This document shows, piece by piece, positions 55,157 through 64,000 of a stretch of DNA of 64,000 bases. The position numbers and the translations under genes are program-made. The stretch's first letter is position 1, and each line of letters begins with the position of its first letter. The DNA is from Nostoc sp. MG11 (GTDB taxonomy: Bacteria > Cyanobacteriota > Cyanobacteriia > Cyanobacteriales > Nostocaceae), in NCBI RefSeq assembly GCF_014904695.1, contig NZ_JACXXN010000004.1:310001-374000 (forward strand), in the 5' to 3' direction. The notes under the pieces are model-generated. The model had not been told where the DNA came from. It did no database searches and worked only from the letters and a program-made list of their open reading frames with translations.

Positions 55157-56167
55157 ATGAACCTCTCACAAAAAAAGCTTTTGATATCGGGAACTAGTGG
55201 GTTTATTGGCTTGCGGTCTGCTGAGTTAGCCTTAGCTCAAGGGATGGAAGTTCGTGGGCTGCAACATTGCACAGATGAAGCTGAAAAAGCTCAAAAACTG
55301 GGTGTTGAGGTGATTTTGGGCAGCATTACTGATCCTGCTATTGCTCAAAAGGCTTGTCAGGGAGTGGACATTGTTTTGCATACGGCTGACATGGCCAATC
55401 AAAGTGCATCACTTGAGCATTTTCGTGAGGTAAATGTAGGTGGTACTGTCAACATGGCTAAAGCCGCCAAAAATGCTGGTGTCAAGACCTTTGTGCATCT
55501 TTCCAGTGTAATGGTCTATGGTTTCAACTATGGCGATCGCATCACAGAATTAGGGCCGTTATCTGGTGAAAATAATCCCTACTGTCAAACGAAAATAGAA
55601 GCTGAAGAAGCCATTTTACAACTGAATGCCCCACCAGATTTTGGGATTATCATCATCAGACCAGGTGATGTTTACGGACCAGGGAGCATTCCTTGGGTAG
55701 TCCAACCGATTCTCTTGATGCGCCAAAAATTATTTTTCTATGCCAATGATGGACGAGGAGTCATCAATCATATATATGTAGACAACCTGATTGATGCCAT
55801 ATTTTTGGCTATAGAAAAAGAAACCTACGGTGAAATCTTTAATATTACTGACGGACAAGAAACTTCTTGGAAAGAGTATTTCACACGCTTAGCAGAAATG
55901 GCAGGTGTACCTGTACCTAATTCTCTGCCAAAAGAAGAACTTAAAGTTTTGGCGCAATTACGCTACCAGGGACGGAAACTTTTTGGAAAAAAGGCTGATA
56001 TTTTGCCTGAGTCCATAGATTTTATCTCTCGTCCCTATGCTTATTCCATTGCTAAAGCAGAAACAATTTTGGGCTATAAACCCAAAATTGATCTGAAAGA
56101 GGGAATGCAGCGCACACAGGAATGGCTGCAAAAAACCGATATCCGAAAATTAATTGAGTTGCAGTAA
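55157..56167 (+). CDS. NAD(P)-dependent epimerase/dehydratase-family protein
   Basis: The protein has 336 residues. Rossmann GTSGFIG near the N-terminus, YCQTKIEAEE (YxxxK catalytic pair near 136-140) and a later IRPGDVYGPGSIPW are extended-SDR features. In this cluster it may reduce or modify the sugar or the lipid keto group, or be a 3-beta-HSD-like enzyme. A degraded sequence resembling its 5' end lies near 58690-58790. ATG start 61 bp after the docking protein. Confidence 0.88.
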   Translation: MNLSQKKLLISGTSGFIGLRSAELALAQGMEVRGLQHCTDEAEKAQKLGVEVILGSITDPAIAQKACQGVDIVLHTADMANQSASLEHFREVNVGGTVNMAKAAKNAGVKTFVHLSSVMVYGFNYGDRITELGPLSGENNPYCQTKIEAEEAILQLNAPPDFGIIIIRPGDVYGPGSIPWVVQPILLMRQKLFFYANDGRGVINHIYVDNLIDAIFLAIEKETYGEIFNITDGQETSWKEYFTRLAEMAGVPVPNSLPKEELKVLAQLRYQGRKLFGKKADILPESIDFISRPYAYSIAKAETILGYKPKIDLKEGMQRTQEWLQKTDIRKLIELQ

Positions 56168-56295
56168 TTGACCATGAGAACAATGAAATCCAAATATAGC
56201 TTTTCCTAGTCTCCTGAGATAGAGTAACAGCTACTTCATAACGTACTTCACTAGATCGAGAAAAGTTACACCACATTCTTGGAAACCAATAAGTC

Positions 56296-57066
56296 ATGAG
56301 TAATTTTGTCATACCATCGCTAGAAGCTTCAAAGAGTCCTGCCTCCACATGGGGAATTGTAGAACGTCTTGTCCCCAACCAGATGGCGAATGATCCGGCA
56401 AGTTTAAGGATGATTGAAATCCATTTTCGACGCTATGAGACTGCATCTCACTACGTAAAAGGCAAAAAGGTTCTGGATATTGCATGTGGTGCCGGATATG
56501 GTAGCCAAATGCTTCACCTTGCAGGCGCAACTACTGTAGTCGGGGTCGATGTGTCCTCCCAAACTATAGAATATGCCAAGCAAAACTATCAGACACCCAG
56601 CATAGAGTTTATCTGTGCTGATGCAGAAGAGTTTGAATGGTCGGAGCGTTTCGATGTTGTTGCCTCATTCGAGACAATAGAACACCTAAATCATCCTAGT
56701 AAGTTCCTTAAACGTATCCATAATATCTTGGCTCCCGATGGTATATTGCTGCTCTCTGTACCACTGGGTGAGACACGCCATATGGATCCATACCACCTTC
56801 ATGCTTTTACTCAGGAACAGGTGTTTGCTCTACTTGAAAAGATCGGATTTTCAGTAGATTACTACCGTTGCGATCAGTGTTTTTTGACTCGCGGTGATCT
56901 GCTTCGCTTAGGAAAGTTATATCCAGAGACTGCCCCATCAATTAGGGAACTATTGTTTAGCCGCAGAGGATGGCAGGTCATTCACGACTTTATCCTGCGC
57001 GGCGGTTTTGACATCCCCCAACTCTTGGTTACTGCCCGCAAGAGTAACAGCTCGATGGTTGAGTAA
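56296..57066 (+). CDS. Class I SAM-dependent methyltransferase
   Basis: The protein has 256 residues. SAM site VLDIACGAGYGSQMLHLAG, acidic GVDVSSQTIEYAK, and VVASFETIEHLNHPSKFLKRI followed by LLLSVPLGE are Methyltransf_11 hallmarks. C-terminal DIPQLLVTARKS. It would methylate the lipid or its sugar; the substrate is not readable from sequence. No SAM-independent features. ATG start. Confidence 0.9.
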   Translation: MSNFVIPSLEASKSPASTWGIVERLVPNQMANDPASLRMIEIHFRRYETASHYVKGKKVLDIACGAGYGSQMLHLAGATTVVGVDVSSQTIEYAKQNYQTPSIEFICADAEEFEWSERFDVVASFETIEHLNHPSKFLKRIHNILAPDGILLLSVPLGETRHMDPYHLHAFTQEQVFALLEKIGFSVDYYRCDQCFLTRGDLLRLGKLYPETAPSIRELLFSRRGWQVIHDFILRGGFDIPQLLVTARKSNSSMVE

Positions 57067-57352
57067 CAACAGACCATCAGGACTTACGCAAAATTATGAT
57101 TTCAAAATTTAACTTCTTACTGGGATTCTAAAATTTTCTGGCATCAAAAGCATCTAAAAGTTTTTGTAGAGAGGGTAAATACATCAATAGAGATGAAAGC
57201 GCCTCAAACCTACTTAAAAAAATGAAAAAGGCTCAATAAATGTAAAACCCTTGCCCTATTTGGAATTGCAGCGATTTGAATTTTAGTTTCTAACAAAGTC
57301 CTATTAAGTTCCGTGTTTCCATACTTTTCTTTTGGATAAGGTTTCAGGTTTT

Positions 57353-58636
57353 ATGAAAAAACAACCTCTTCGCATTGCGATTTTTACAGCAGCATATGCT
57401 CCGTTCTTGTCGGGGATTTCTAGAGGAGTACACCAACGGGTTTGTTGGTTGCTACAACAAGGGCATGAAGTTTTGCTCATCCACCCTGAAATTAATGACC
57501 TATACCCCGAAGAAGTTCACAAGCGTCCTATGCGAGAGATGGAGGAAGCTCTGTCTTTCCCCAACTTTTCTGCTTATGCTTACCCAACCAAGCCATTCAT
57601 TTTCTATAAGTCTCTCCCCGAACCATTGCATAATAAGCATTGGAGCGATACTCAGTTGCTCTTGAATTTCAAGCCTAACATTGTGGTGGTTGAAGAAGCG
57701 CCAGCAATGATGGGTTGCTACTCTCTTTTCTTACAAGGTTATGGTCGCCCCATTGGAACCGAATATGCAAAGCAAACACGTACCCCAATAATATCGATGT
57801 TCCATACCGATATTGTTGCCTACATTCGATATTATCTAGGGCATTGGCTCTACAGCTTGATTCATCCTATCATTCCAGCTTTAATCAAGCAGTTAAGTGA
57901 GGCTTATGATGTCAATTACTTTTCTTCCAGAGAACAGCTTACTAAGTACAAGCAGATGAAAGCCCAACGCACAGAATATCTTGCTTATCAAGGGGTCGAT
58001 TGCGATAAATTTCATCCCCGAAACATTAGCTATGATCCTATTCCGAACGACCACCGACCGACCCTGCTGTTTGTCGGACGAATTTGTGCGGAAAAGAATG
58101 TTAATCAGCTACTAGATGCATTTCCGATTATCGCTGCCCAAATTCCTGATGTTCATCTGGTCATAGTTGGTAGCGGCCCTCTAGATGAGAAGATCCGGCA
58201 GTGTGCCCAAAGGTTTGGATCTGGTATTACAATTTGGGGTGAGTCCCACGGCACAGAACTTCTGGGATGGTTTGCACGAGCAGACGTATTTGTGAATCCC
58301 TCCGTCACCGAAAACTTTTGCACCACAACTAACGAATCCCTGGCTTCTGGAACCCCTGTGGTTGCTACCCTTTCACCCTCAACCTCGGAGCATATATTCC
58401 CCGGCCATAACGGTTTTCTGGCTGAACCTAATAATCCAAAAGATTTCGCCCAAAAGGTGATTACAATTCTCAAAAATCCTTACCTGAAAGCAGAATTGAC
58501 TCGCCATGCTCGCCCCTCAATATTGGAATTTAATTGGTCGGCGTGTATGGAAAAATTTGAAAACATACTCTACCAGCATGCTGGAGTATTGAAGAGATTA
58601 GAGGTGAAAGGTAGTAGAACAGTATCGATTCGGTAG
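57353..58636 (+). CDS. GT4-family glycosyltransferase
   Basis: The protein has 427 residues from ATG 57353; an in-frame TTG at 57332 is less likely. N-terminal FTAAYAPFLSGISRGVHQRVCWLLQQGHEVLLIHPE and C-terminal LLFVGRICAEKNVNQLLDAFPII, ADVFVNPSVTENFCTTTNESLASGTPVVA show the GT-B fold of family GT4, with the EX7E catalytic element in the last block. It would transfer a sugar from a nucleotide donor to the lipid, comparable in role to HglT in heterocyst glycolipid synthesis, though orthology is not shown. Cytosolic or membrane associated. Confidence 0.9.
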   Translation: MKKQPLRIAIFTAAYAPFLSGISRGVHQRVCWLLQQGHEVLLIHPEINDLYPEEVHKRPMREMEEALSFPNFSAYAYPTKPFIFYKSLPEPLHNKHWSDTQLLLNFKPNIVVVEEAPAMMGCYSLFLQGYGRPIGTEYAKQTRTPIISMFHTDIVAYIRYYLGHWLYSLIHPIIPALIKQLSEAYDVNYFSSREQLTKYKQMKAQRTEYLAYQGVDCDKFHPRNISYDPIPNDHRPTLLFVGRICAEKNVNQLLDAFPIIAAQIPDVHLVIVGSGPLDEKIRQCAQRFGSGITIWGESHGTELLGWFARADVFVNPSVTENFCTTTNESLASGTPVVATLSPSTSEHIFPGHNGFLAEPNNPKDFAQKVITILKNPYLKAELTRHARPSILEFNWSACMEKFENILYQHAGVLKRLEVKGSRTVSIR

Positions 58637-59006
58637 GCGAAGAGTAAATGTATTGAGCTTTTTTACATTTAACTTGCACTTTTTGCAGCCTATAACCTTC
58701 ATATTAAAGCTTTCCATCTGAAAAAATAAACAATCTTGAACTTATCTTACTGATGTTTTGGTGCAGAGGATGAAAGTTCGTGGGCCATAACATTAATTTC
58801 ACACTTTCTGAAAAGAGGGTATAAGGAGCATATAGAAATGGCTGTGAAAAACAGATATATGCATTGTTTCTTGTACCCAATTAACCGTAGGTTTCTATCT
58901 TAAAAGTTTACTGTTCTACGTGCATCTCCATTGCCTTCCAACTTTTTGTTTCTCTAGTCGCTAAGTAATGTGGCTAGATGCTGTGGGTTGTTAATTAATT
59001 GATATT
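58637..59006. other. Spacer with possible remnant of an epimerase 5' end
   Basis: No intact gene. The stretch gatgaaagttcgtgggcc near 58769 resembles gatggaagttcgtgggct near 55242, and an aaccttc...aaagctt part precedes it at similar spacing. No stop-free frame is kept. Confidence 0.35.
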
Positions 59007-60635
59007 ATGAACCTGATCCGCCTTCTGTTACGTACTTCCTTTATTAATCTCAGTCTTGCGATGTTTGCTGGTATTGTTAGTGGAGGCACTGCTGCTGGTC
59101 TAATTGCTCTAATTAACACGACATTGAATCAAAATCAACCATCGACAACTACACTGATTTGGAGTTTTGTCGGTCTCTGTCTACTGCGGCTAATTGCTAA
59201 TTTTACTTCTCAAGTTTTGTTAATCCATCTTTCAGAAAAAGCCATTCTCGACTTGCGGATGCTTTTAAGCCGCCGCATTCTTGCCTCTCCCTTACGTCAC
59301 TTAGAACAAATCGGCCCTCATGGTCTGTTAGCCGTCCTCGCTGAAGATATACAAACAATCTCTAGTGCAGTTATTACTATTCCTTTTTTGTGCATTAATA
59401 TTGCCATTGTGATTGCCTGCCAAATTTATCTCTGCTGGCTCTCCAAAACTGTCTTTATTATAGGTATTAGCTTTATGTTCGTAGGAATATTTAGCTATTC
59501 ACTACCAATGATGAAAGCTATGTCTTTTCTAAAATTGGCTCGTGAACAAGAAGATAGGTTATTTAAACATTTTCGCACCGTTACTCAAGGTACAAAAGAA
59601 CTTAAGCTGCATCGCCAACGACGGCAAGCATTTTTTTCTGAAGACCTTCATACCACTGCTCGAACACATCACCGTCATAGTGTTATAGGTATGAGTATCT
59701 TTGCTGCTGCTGCCAGCTGGGGACAAATGCTGTTTTTTGTTTCTATTGGTTTACTGTTATTTACTCTACCAACTTTCAACAAAATTTCTCCTGCAATTCT
59801 ATCTGCTTATGCTCTAACTACAATCTACTTGATAGCACCTTTGGAGCATATTATGAGCCTTATGCCCACCTTAACGCGAGCCTTAGTTGCTTTAAAAAAA
59901 GTTGAGTCTTTGGGTTTTTCATTGGCAAGTTACTCAACTGAAACTGACTTTGATAACTCGCTTAAATCAGACAAAAATTGGAAATCTATAGAACTATTCA
60001 ATGTAACCCACACTTATTATCAGGAGCGAGAAGAAAGCAACTTTATTCTTGGGCCCATGAACTTGAAATTTCATCCGGGAGAACTTGTTTTTATTGTAGG
60101 AGGTAACGGTAGCGGTAAGTCTACTCTTGCTAAATTAATTACTGGGCTTTATGTCCCTGAAACAGGAGAAATTTATTTAGATGGCAAACCCATCAATAAT
60201 CAGAATCGAGAGTGGTATCGCCAGCAGTTTTCTGTAGTATTTTCTGATTTTTATCTTTTTGATCGCTTGCTGGGTTTAGATAATAGCGATCTAGATATTC
60301 AAACTCGAAAATACCTTGTTCAATTGCAACTTGATCATAAAGTTAAGGTCAATAATGGTGTGCTTTCTACCACTGACCTTTCTCAAGGACAACGCAAACG
60401 TCTTGCTCTTATTACTACTTACCTAGAAGACCGCCCCATCTATATGTTTGATGAGTGGGCATCAGATCAAGATCCTGTATTCAAAGAAATTTTCTATACT
60501 CAACTTCTAACAGAGCTAAAGAATAGAGGGAAAACTGTACTGGTTATCAGTCACGACGACCGATATTTTGATCTAGCAGATCGGATCATCAAACTGGACT
60601 ACGGCAAAGTGAAAGCTGAACATTTAATCAAGTGA
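59007..60635 (+). CDS. Cyclic-peptide-type ABC exporter (SyrD/PvdE-like)
   Basis: The protein has 542 residues. Six predicted helices in the first ~300 residues are followed by an NBD with Walker A GGNGSGKST (about 366-374), signature LSQGQRKRLAL and Walker B IYMFDEWASDQDP. The Gln after Ser in the signature and the DEWASDQDP form are typical of the SyrD/PvdE exporter family. It would export a product through the inner membrane as a homodimer. This second exporter, unlike DevBCA, needs no adaptor. Confidence 0.92.
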   Translation: MNLIRLLLRTSFINLSLAMFAGIVSGGTAAGLIALINTTLNQNQPSTTTLIWSFVGLCLLRLIANFTSQVLLIHLSEKAILDLRMLLSRRILASPLRHLEQIGPHGLLAVLAEDIQTISSAVITIPFLCINIAIVIACQIYLCWLSKTVFIIGISFMFVGIFSYSLPMMKAMSFLKLAREQEDRLFKHFRTVTQGTKELKLHRQRRQAFFSEDLHTTARTHHRHSVIGMSIFAAAASWGQMLFFVSIGLLLFTLPTFNKISPAILSAYALTTIYLIAPLEHIMSLMPTLTRALVALKKVESLGFSLASYSTETDFDNSLKSDKNWKSIELFNVTHTYYQEREESNFILGPMNLKFHPGELVFIVGGNGSGKSTLAKLITGLYVPETGEIYLDGKPINNQNREWYRQQFSVVFSDFYLFDRLLGLDNSDLDIQTRKYLVQLQLDHKVKVNNGVLSTTDLSQGQRKRLALITTYLEDRPIYMFDEWASDQDPVFKEIFYTQLLTELKNRGKTVLVISHDDRYFDLADRIIKLDYGKVKAEHLIK

Positions 60636-60670
60636 AACCTGAACATTGAATTATTGGAAGGAGAAAAGCA

Positions 60671-62038
60671 ATGTTGTTGACTAAGCTATCAGTAAAGTCT
60701 GACATGTCCAGTGATATTTTAGGAGAGCGAAGGCTGACATTGCGAGAAAAACAAGACAGAATTTTGGAAGCAGATATAAAAACTGTTTTGTCTTACAGAG
60801 CATGGATTCAGGCTAAAACTAATAATAGTTTTGATAGCACAAGAATATTAGGAATAGTAGCAGTTACTAAAGGATCTGAAAATTATTTGCCATATACTAT
60901 ACCAAAAATTATTCAGCAAATCTCTGAAATAGGGTTGATGGCTGATATAGTAATCGGTTTGAATAATGGCTTTGAATGTCCGGCTGTTATCGACCATTTT
61001 ACTACACTTTCAAATGTCCAAGTTATTCGTCTCTATACTGGAGAAAAACTGGCAAACAATACCCCAGCTAAAATATTTGACAATTTAATGTGCAAAGGTA
61101 CACCCTATTACTTAACTAATATCGATAAACCACATTTAAAACATAGGATATTTGTTGTCCATCAACAAGAAGGGGAACACTCAGCAGGTAAAATTCGGGT
61201 TTTAAGAGATATTTATAGCTCCTTATTGCTGAAGAGTATAGATAATGGATGGATACCACCAAAATTTTTGATAACTTTTGATGCTGAATCTCAGTTTCTA
61301 GTTGAACAAAAGGATTCAGTTATTGAGCCAGAGTCTAACGGTTTAAAGTTAATTGTCAGCCAACTGCAAAAGCAGCCAGAAATAGATATCTTGGGTACAA
61401 GAAATATATTTGTTGTTTACCAAAGATATATAATAGATGAAACTGAAATATTGCTACCTAATTTTAGTGAGCCATTACCACCTATCCAATGGTTTATGAA
61501 TATTTTTTATGGGAGATATAACGGTTTTCAGACTAAACCTGGAGGAGGTACATTTGGTAAAACTGATGTCATAGTTAGCTTATTAGCAGTGATTTCTGAA
61601 AGATATCCGGGTGTTAGAGGTGAAGATACTCAACTCACTATCTTAGCCAAGCATATTGGCTTTATAGGTGACATATTTTTAGATGTTGTTTCTACAAACA
61701 AAACTCCTAGTGTTACAGATATTGCAGTGGATAATCCGTCACAAAAGGCTTGGATGGAACAAGTATATAGATGGAGTACTGCTCATCAGGGATTGAAATT
61801 GCTATATGGAGAACATAACATTAAAATGATGGCAGATGACGGATTTCCTTGGTTTACTGTGACAAAACCAATCGAATTTTGGAAAAGAGTGATGGAAAAT
61901 GAAAAAATCAACTTATATACAATAATTAAGAAATTAAGATTTTTGGCTGTTGCTTTTTTTATCTCTCGACAAATCGAAAATAGGAGCAGAAGGAACCCTG
62001 ATATACTCCAAGGCAACGAAGCCAAAGCTTTTTGGTGA
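60671..62038 (+). CDS. GT-A-like (family 2 type) glycosyltransferase, divergent
   Basis: The protein has 455 residues. GKIRVLRDI, a DxD-like FDAES (LITFDAESQFL), a GGGTFGKTD block and RGEDTQLTI (GED, catalytic acid region) are GT-A family 2 features. Otherwise I do not recognise the family. No transmembrane helix is obvious except a weak hydrophobic piece near the C-terminus. It follows the exporter by 35 bp with a ggaaggagaaaagc ribosome-binding stretch, so it is co-transcribed. Substrate unknown. Confidence 0.65.
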   Translation: MLLTKLSVKSDMSSDILGERRLTLREKQDRILEADIKTVLSYRAWIQAKTNNSFDSTRILGIVAVTKGSENYLPYTIPKIIQQISEIGLMADIVIGLNNGFECPAVIDHFTTLSNVQVIRLYTGEKLANNTPAKIFDNLMCKGTPYYLTNIDKPHLKHRIFVVHQQEGEHSAGKIRVLRDIYSSLLLKSIDNGWIPPKFLITFDAESQFLVEQKDSVIEPESNGLKLIVSQLQKQPEIDILGTRNIFVVYQRYIIDETEILLPNFSEPLPPIQWFMNIFYGRYNGFQTKPGGGTFGKTDVIVSLLAVISERYPGVRGEDTQLTILAKHIGFIGDIFLDVVSTNKTPSVTDIAVDNPSQKAWMEQVYRWSTAHQGLKLLYGEHNIKMMADDGFPWFTVTKPIEFWKRVMENEKINLYTIIKKLRFLAVAFFISRQIENRSRRNPDILQGNEAKAFW

Positions 62039-63489
62039 TACGAGGTGATATAAGTGAAGTACGAAATGGCTATAAATTAATTTTCTAGCTCATAATTCAT
62101 AATTGATAGCGAATAACGCTATTAACTTTGGAATTAGGGACAAATTGCGACGATCGCAATACAATCAAATATAGAAATAGCATAACAATAACGATATTCC
62201 TGGTAATGCAGTAGCAATCGAATTGAGTACTTTAGCATTTCCTCAAAAACGCAAAGTTTTGCGATGGAGGCAAGCCAGGTAATATCTTCAGATTTTCATT
62301 TTCTACGCAAGTCATCAAAGAAGACGCGGAGACATTACAGCGCAGAGCGTTTGTTGTGTCTCCGCGTCCTCGTGTTCTGATGGCATTAAAACCCGTATAG
62401 CGATTAGAACTTTCCAAGAGAAAGAGCATGTTCGCGTTGGCGTAGCCTCTCGTAGAGAAGAGAAGGAAACAAAGAGAAGATTTCACGAATCATTTAGGAC
62501 AGCTATAGTATTAATTTCCAATAATCTCTAATTTTATTAAGAGACTGATTAGTGCATCACTCTAATTTTGTGCCAGAGGATGAGCGTCGAGAAAACTTAA
62601 CTGCCTTATGCACAGCTTCTCACCTCAGTTTTCATACCCGACACATTGTCAAAATTGTTGAAAAGCTTGTCATCAGTGCATTTTAACCGTTTTTAACCTC
62701 GTTTTTAGCTCGGTTTGTGAGATTTTCAGGATAAATGTTGCATATGAGTAGCAATTGAGTATCTCGTTGGCATAATATACGTACAAATCACAACTTGAGA
62801 GGTGGATGCCCAAAATCATCATCTCTGCAATCAGTAAGCGGTCTTATTACAGCCTCCGATGCAAGAAGCTTTAGCTGCTTTTGAGCCAATTTAAGTTTGA
62901 TGGGAGACTGGCTTTTGCAATCTGGTGAAAATACAGTAGTAAGTGAAATCCCTAATGTGGGAGAACTTGATGAACTCGAAGAAATTATCCCCAATTTTTA
63001 GGTTGAGAGGCAATGGGAGAAACCTGGGTTTAAGTAGTAACCAACGCAAAACTGTCCTTAAATGGGGTAAAGGTGGCAAGGATACTACAAGGTATCACCT
63101 AGAATCTAAAATGCTTACAATTTACTACCTTTGCCTAATTCGCTCGTAACTTTTAGAGTACCTTGGTGTGTAGTTGCGATCGCTCTTGTAATAGATAAAA
63201 CCAAATCAGAACTACCTGTATTGCAGGAGCGATCGCTATTCACTCTCCAGAAACGATCAAAGCAGATTGTACTTGACGACTTTCTACCCAAATGGAACTA
63301 TCTGCCAAGCCATAATCAGAGGCAGAATTGCAGCTTATTTAGTCTAGGTGTCTAAGTTATACAAGTAAAATACGAAGTGGTTGTAATCAGATCATAATAA
63401 CTGTAAAATAACAGTTTTACAGCTTGAATTGCTTTAAGAGATTTAACGATAGATAAGGTTAATAACACATAAGGTTTAAGGTGTTTGTG
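62039..63489. other. 1.45-kb spacer with repeats and an IS1-family remnant
   Basis: It contains a 12-bp hairpin (gacgcggagaca 62323-62334 / tgtctccgcgtc 62357-62368), a dispersed repeat at 62430-62462, a doubtful 44-codon frame (62552-62686) and a degenerate IS1-like transposase fragment (about 62899-63001). No intact gene. Confidence 0.5.
62899..63001 (+). pseudogene. Degenerate IS1-family transposase fragment
   Basis: Translation from 62899 gives MGDWLLQSGENTVVSEIPNV, then GELDELEEIIPNF and a stop. EIPxVGELDELE is a hallmark of IS1-family transposases just before the catalytic core, from memory of the family. The frame is broken on both sides. Confidence 0.5.
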
Positions 63490-64000
63490 ATGACAAATTT
63501 AGCAGGTAAGACAGCACTTTCGACTGGTGCATCAAGCGGTTTAATGACAGAATTGCCAACTCTAAAACAGCTTACTGAAAAACCCATTACGATTTTTACT
63601 GTACCGAAAGCATTTAAAGGACATATTGGAATCATTCAGCAGAATGCAATCAAAAGTTGGACATTACTTCGTCCCCAGCCACAAATTATCTTATTTGGTA
63701 ACGAAGAAGGCATTGATGAAATTGCTAACAAACTTCGTGTAATTCACGTACCTGATATTCAATTCAATGAATGTGGTACACCATTATTAAATAGTATATT
63801 TCGCCAGGCTCAAGAACTTGCTAAAAATTCTATTCTGAGTTATGTGAATACAGATATTATTCTGTTAAATGATTTCTTGCTCGCTGTGAAACAATTGCAA
63901 ACCACATCTTTCCATCATTTTTTGATGACTGGACAGCGTACTGATGTGAATATTACAGAATCACTGGACTTTGATATGCCTGCTTGGGACACCGAGCTTT
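63490..64000 (+). CDS. GT-A-like protein (3' end beyond window), with SDR-like N-terminal sequence
   Basis: The frame is open from the ATG at 63490 to the right edge (170 codons). Residues 1-17 (MTNLAGKTALSTGASSG) read like the N-terminus of an SDR reductase, whereas from M19 (63544) the sequence changes to ELPTLKQLTEKPITIFTVPK, IIQQNAIKSWTLL, IILFGNEEGIDEI and SYVNTDIILLNDF. These resemble a nucleotide-diphospho-sugar transferase with an NTD acidic motif. Start at 63544 may be original, with the preceding codons captured from an SDR gene. Confidence 0.6.
   Translation, partial: MTNLAGKTALSTGASSGLMTELPTLKQLTEKPITIFTVPKAFKGHIGIIQQNAIKSWTLLRPQPQIILFGNEEGIDEIANKLRVIHVPDIQFNECGTPLLNSIFRQAQELAKNSILSYVNTDIILLNDFLLAVKQLQTTSFHHFLMTGQRTDVNITESLDFDMPAWDTEL

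Overview
The window looks like a filamentous, heterocyst-forming cyanobacterium of the Nostoc/Anabaena group. The octamer gcgatcgc (HIP1) is scattered throughout, spacers carry heptanucleotide tandem repeats and small palindromic or MITE-like elements, a 6S RNA lies downstream of purK, and there is a DevBCA-type exporter beside a heterocyst-glycolipid/PUFA-type polyketide synthase (PKS) cluster. No plasmid or phage backbone is visible. Both ends cut through genes.

Region 1 (1-14.1 kb) is mostly housekeeping. It holds a left-truncated Wzc-like chain-length/tyrosine-kinase protein, tRNA-Gly(CCC), an HD-domain protein, a DppC-like permease, a CbiG C-terminal protein, a small membrane protein and a peptidoglycan-binding protein. 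It also holds a pair of M16 peptidases (one with the HxxEH zinc site, one without) and a pentapeptide protein-purK-6S RNA unit.

Region 2 (14.3-23.1 kb) is a defence-type island. A divergent XRE regulator and ImmA/IrrE peptidase face a tight three-gene operon: a PD-(D/E)xK-like nuclease with a cysteine cluster, a 1208-aa Fe-S DinG/XPD-like helicase, and a 990-aa protein that I assign to the pPIWI-RE (PIWI/Argonaute-like) family. tRNA-Val(CAC) and radC follow.

Region 3 (23.4-30.2 kb) has radC, a GNAT acetyltransferase, a phosphoribulokinase-family kinase with a duplicated 3' end, an O-methyltransferase, trhO (its last codons supplied by a MITE-like repeat), tRNA-Ala(UGC) and a NagB-like deaminase.

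Region 4 (30.5-64 kb) is a lipid/polyketide island. A devBCA-like exporter (minus strand) and a long AT-rich regulatory stretch lead into a plus-strand run. That run is KS-AT-ACP-ACP-psiKR, an SDR, KR-DH, KS, CLF-AT and a PfaD-type enoyl reductase. It continues with a PapA-like acyltransferase, an ACP, a TubC-docking protein of unknown function, an epimerase-family protein, a methyltransferase, a GT4 glycosyltransferase, a SyrD-like ABC exporter and two GT-A-like proteins. Together these suggest synthesis, tailoring, glycosylation and export of a long-chain polyketide or glycolipid. The regulatory stretch contains three sets of 11-bp-period direct repeats built on TGCAA. The single KR domain appears to be split across two proteins by an intervening SDR gene.
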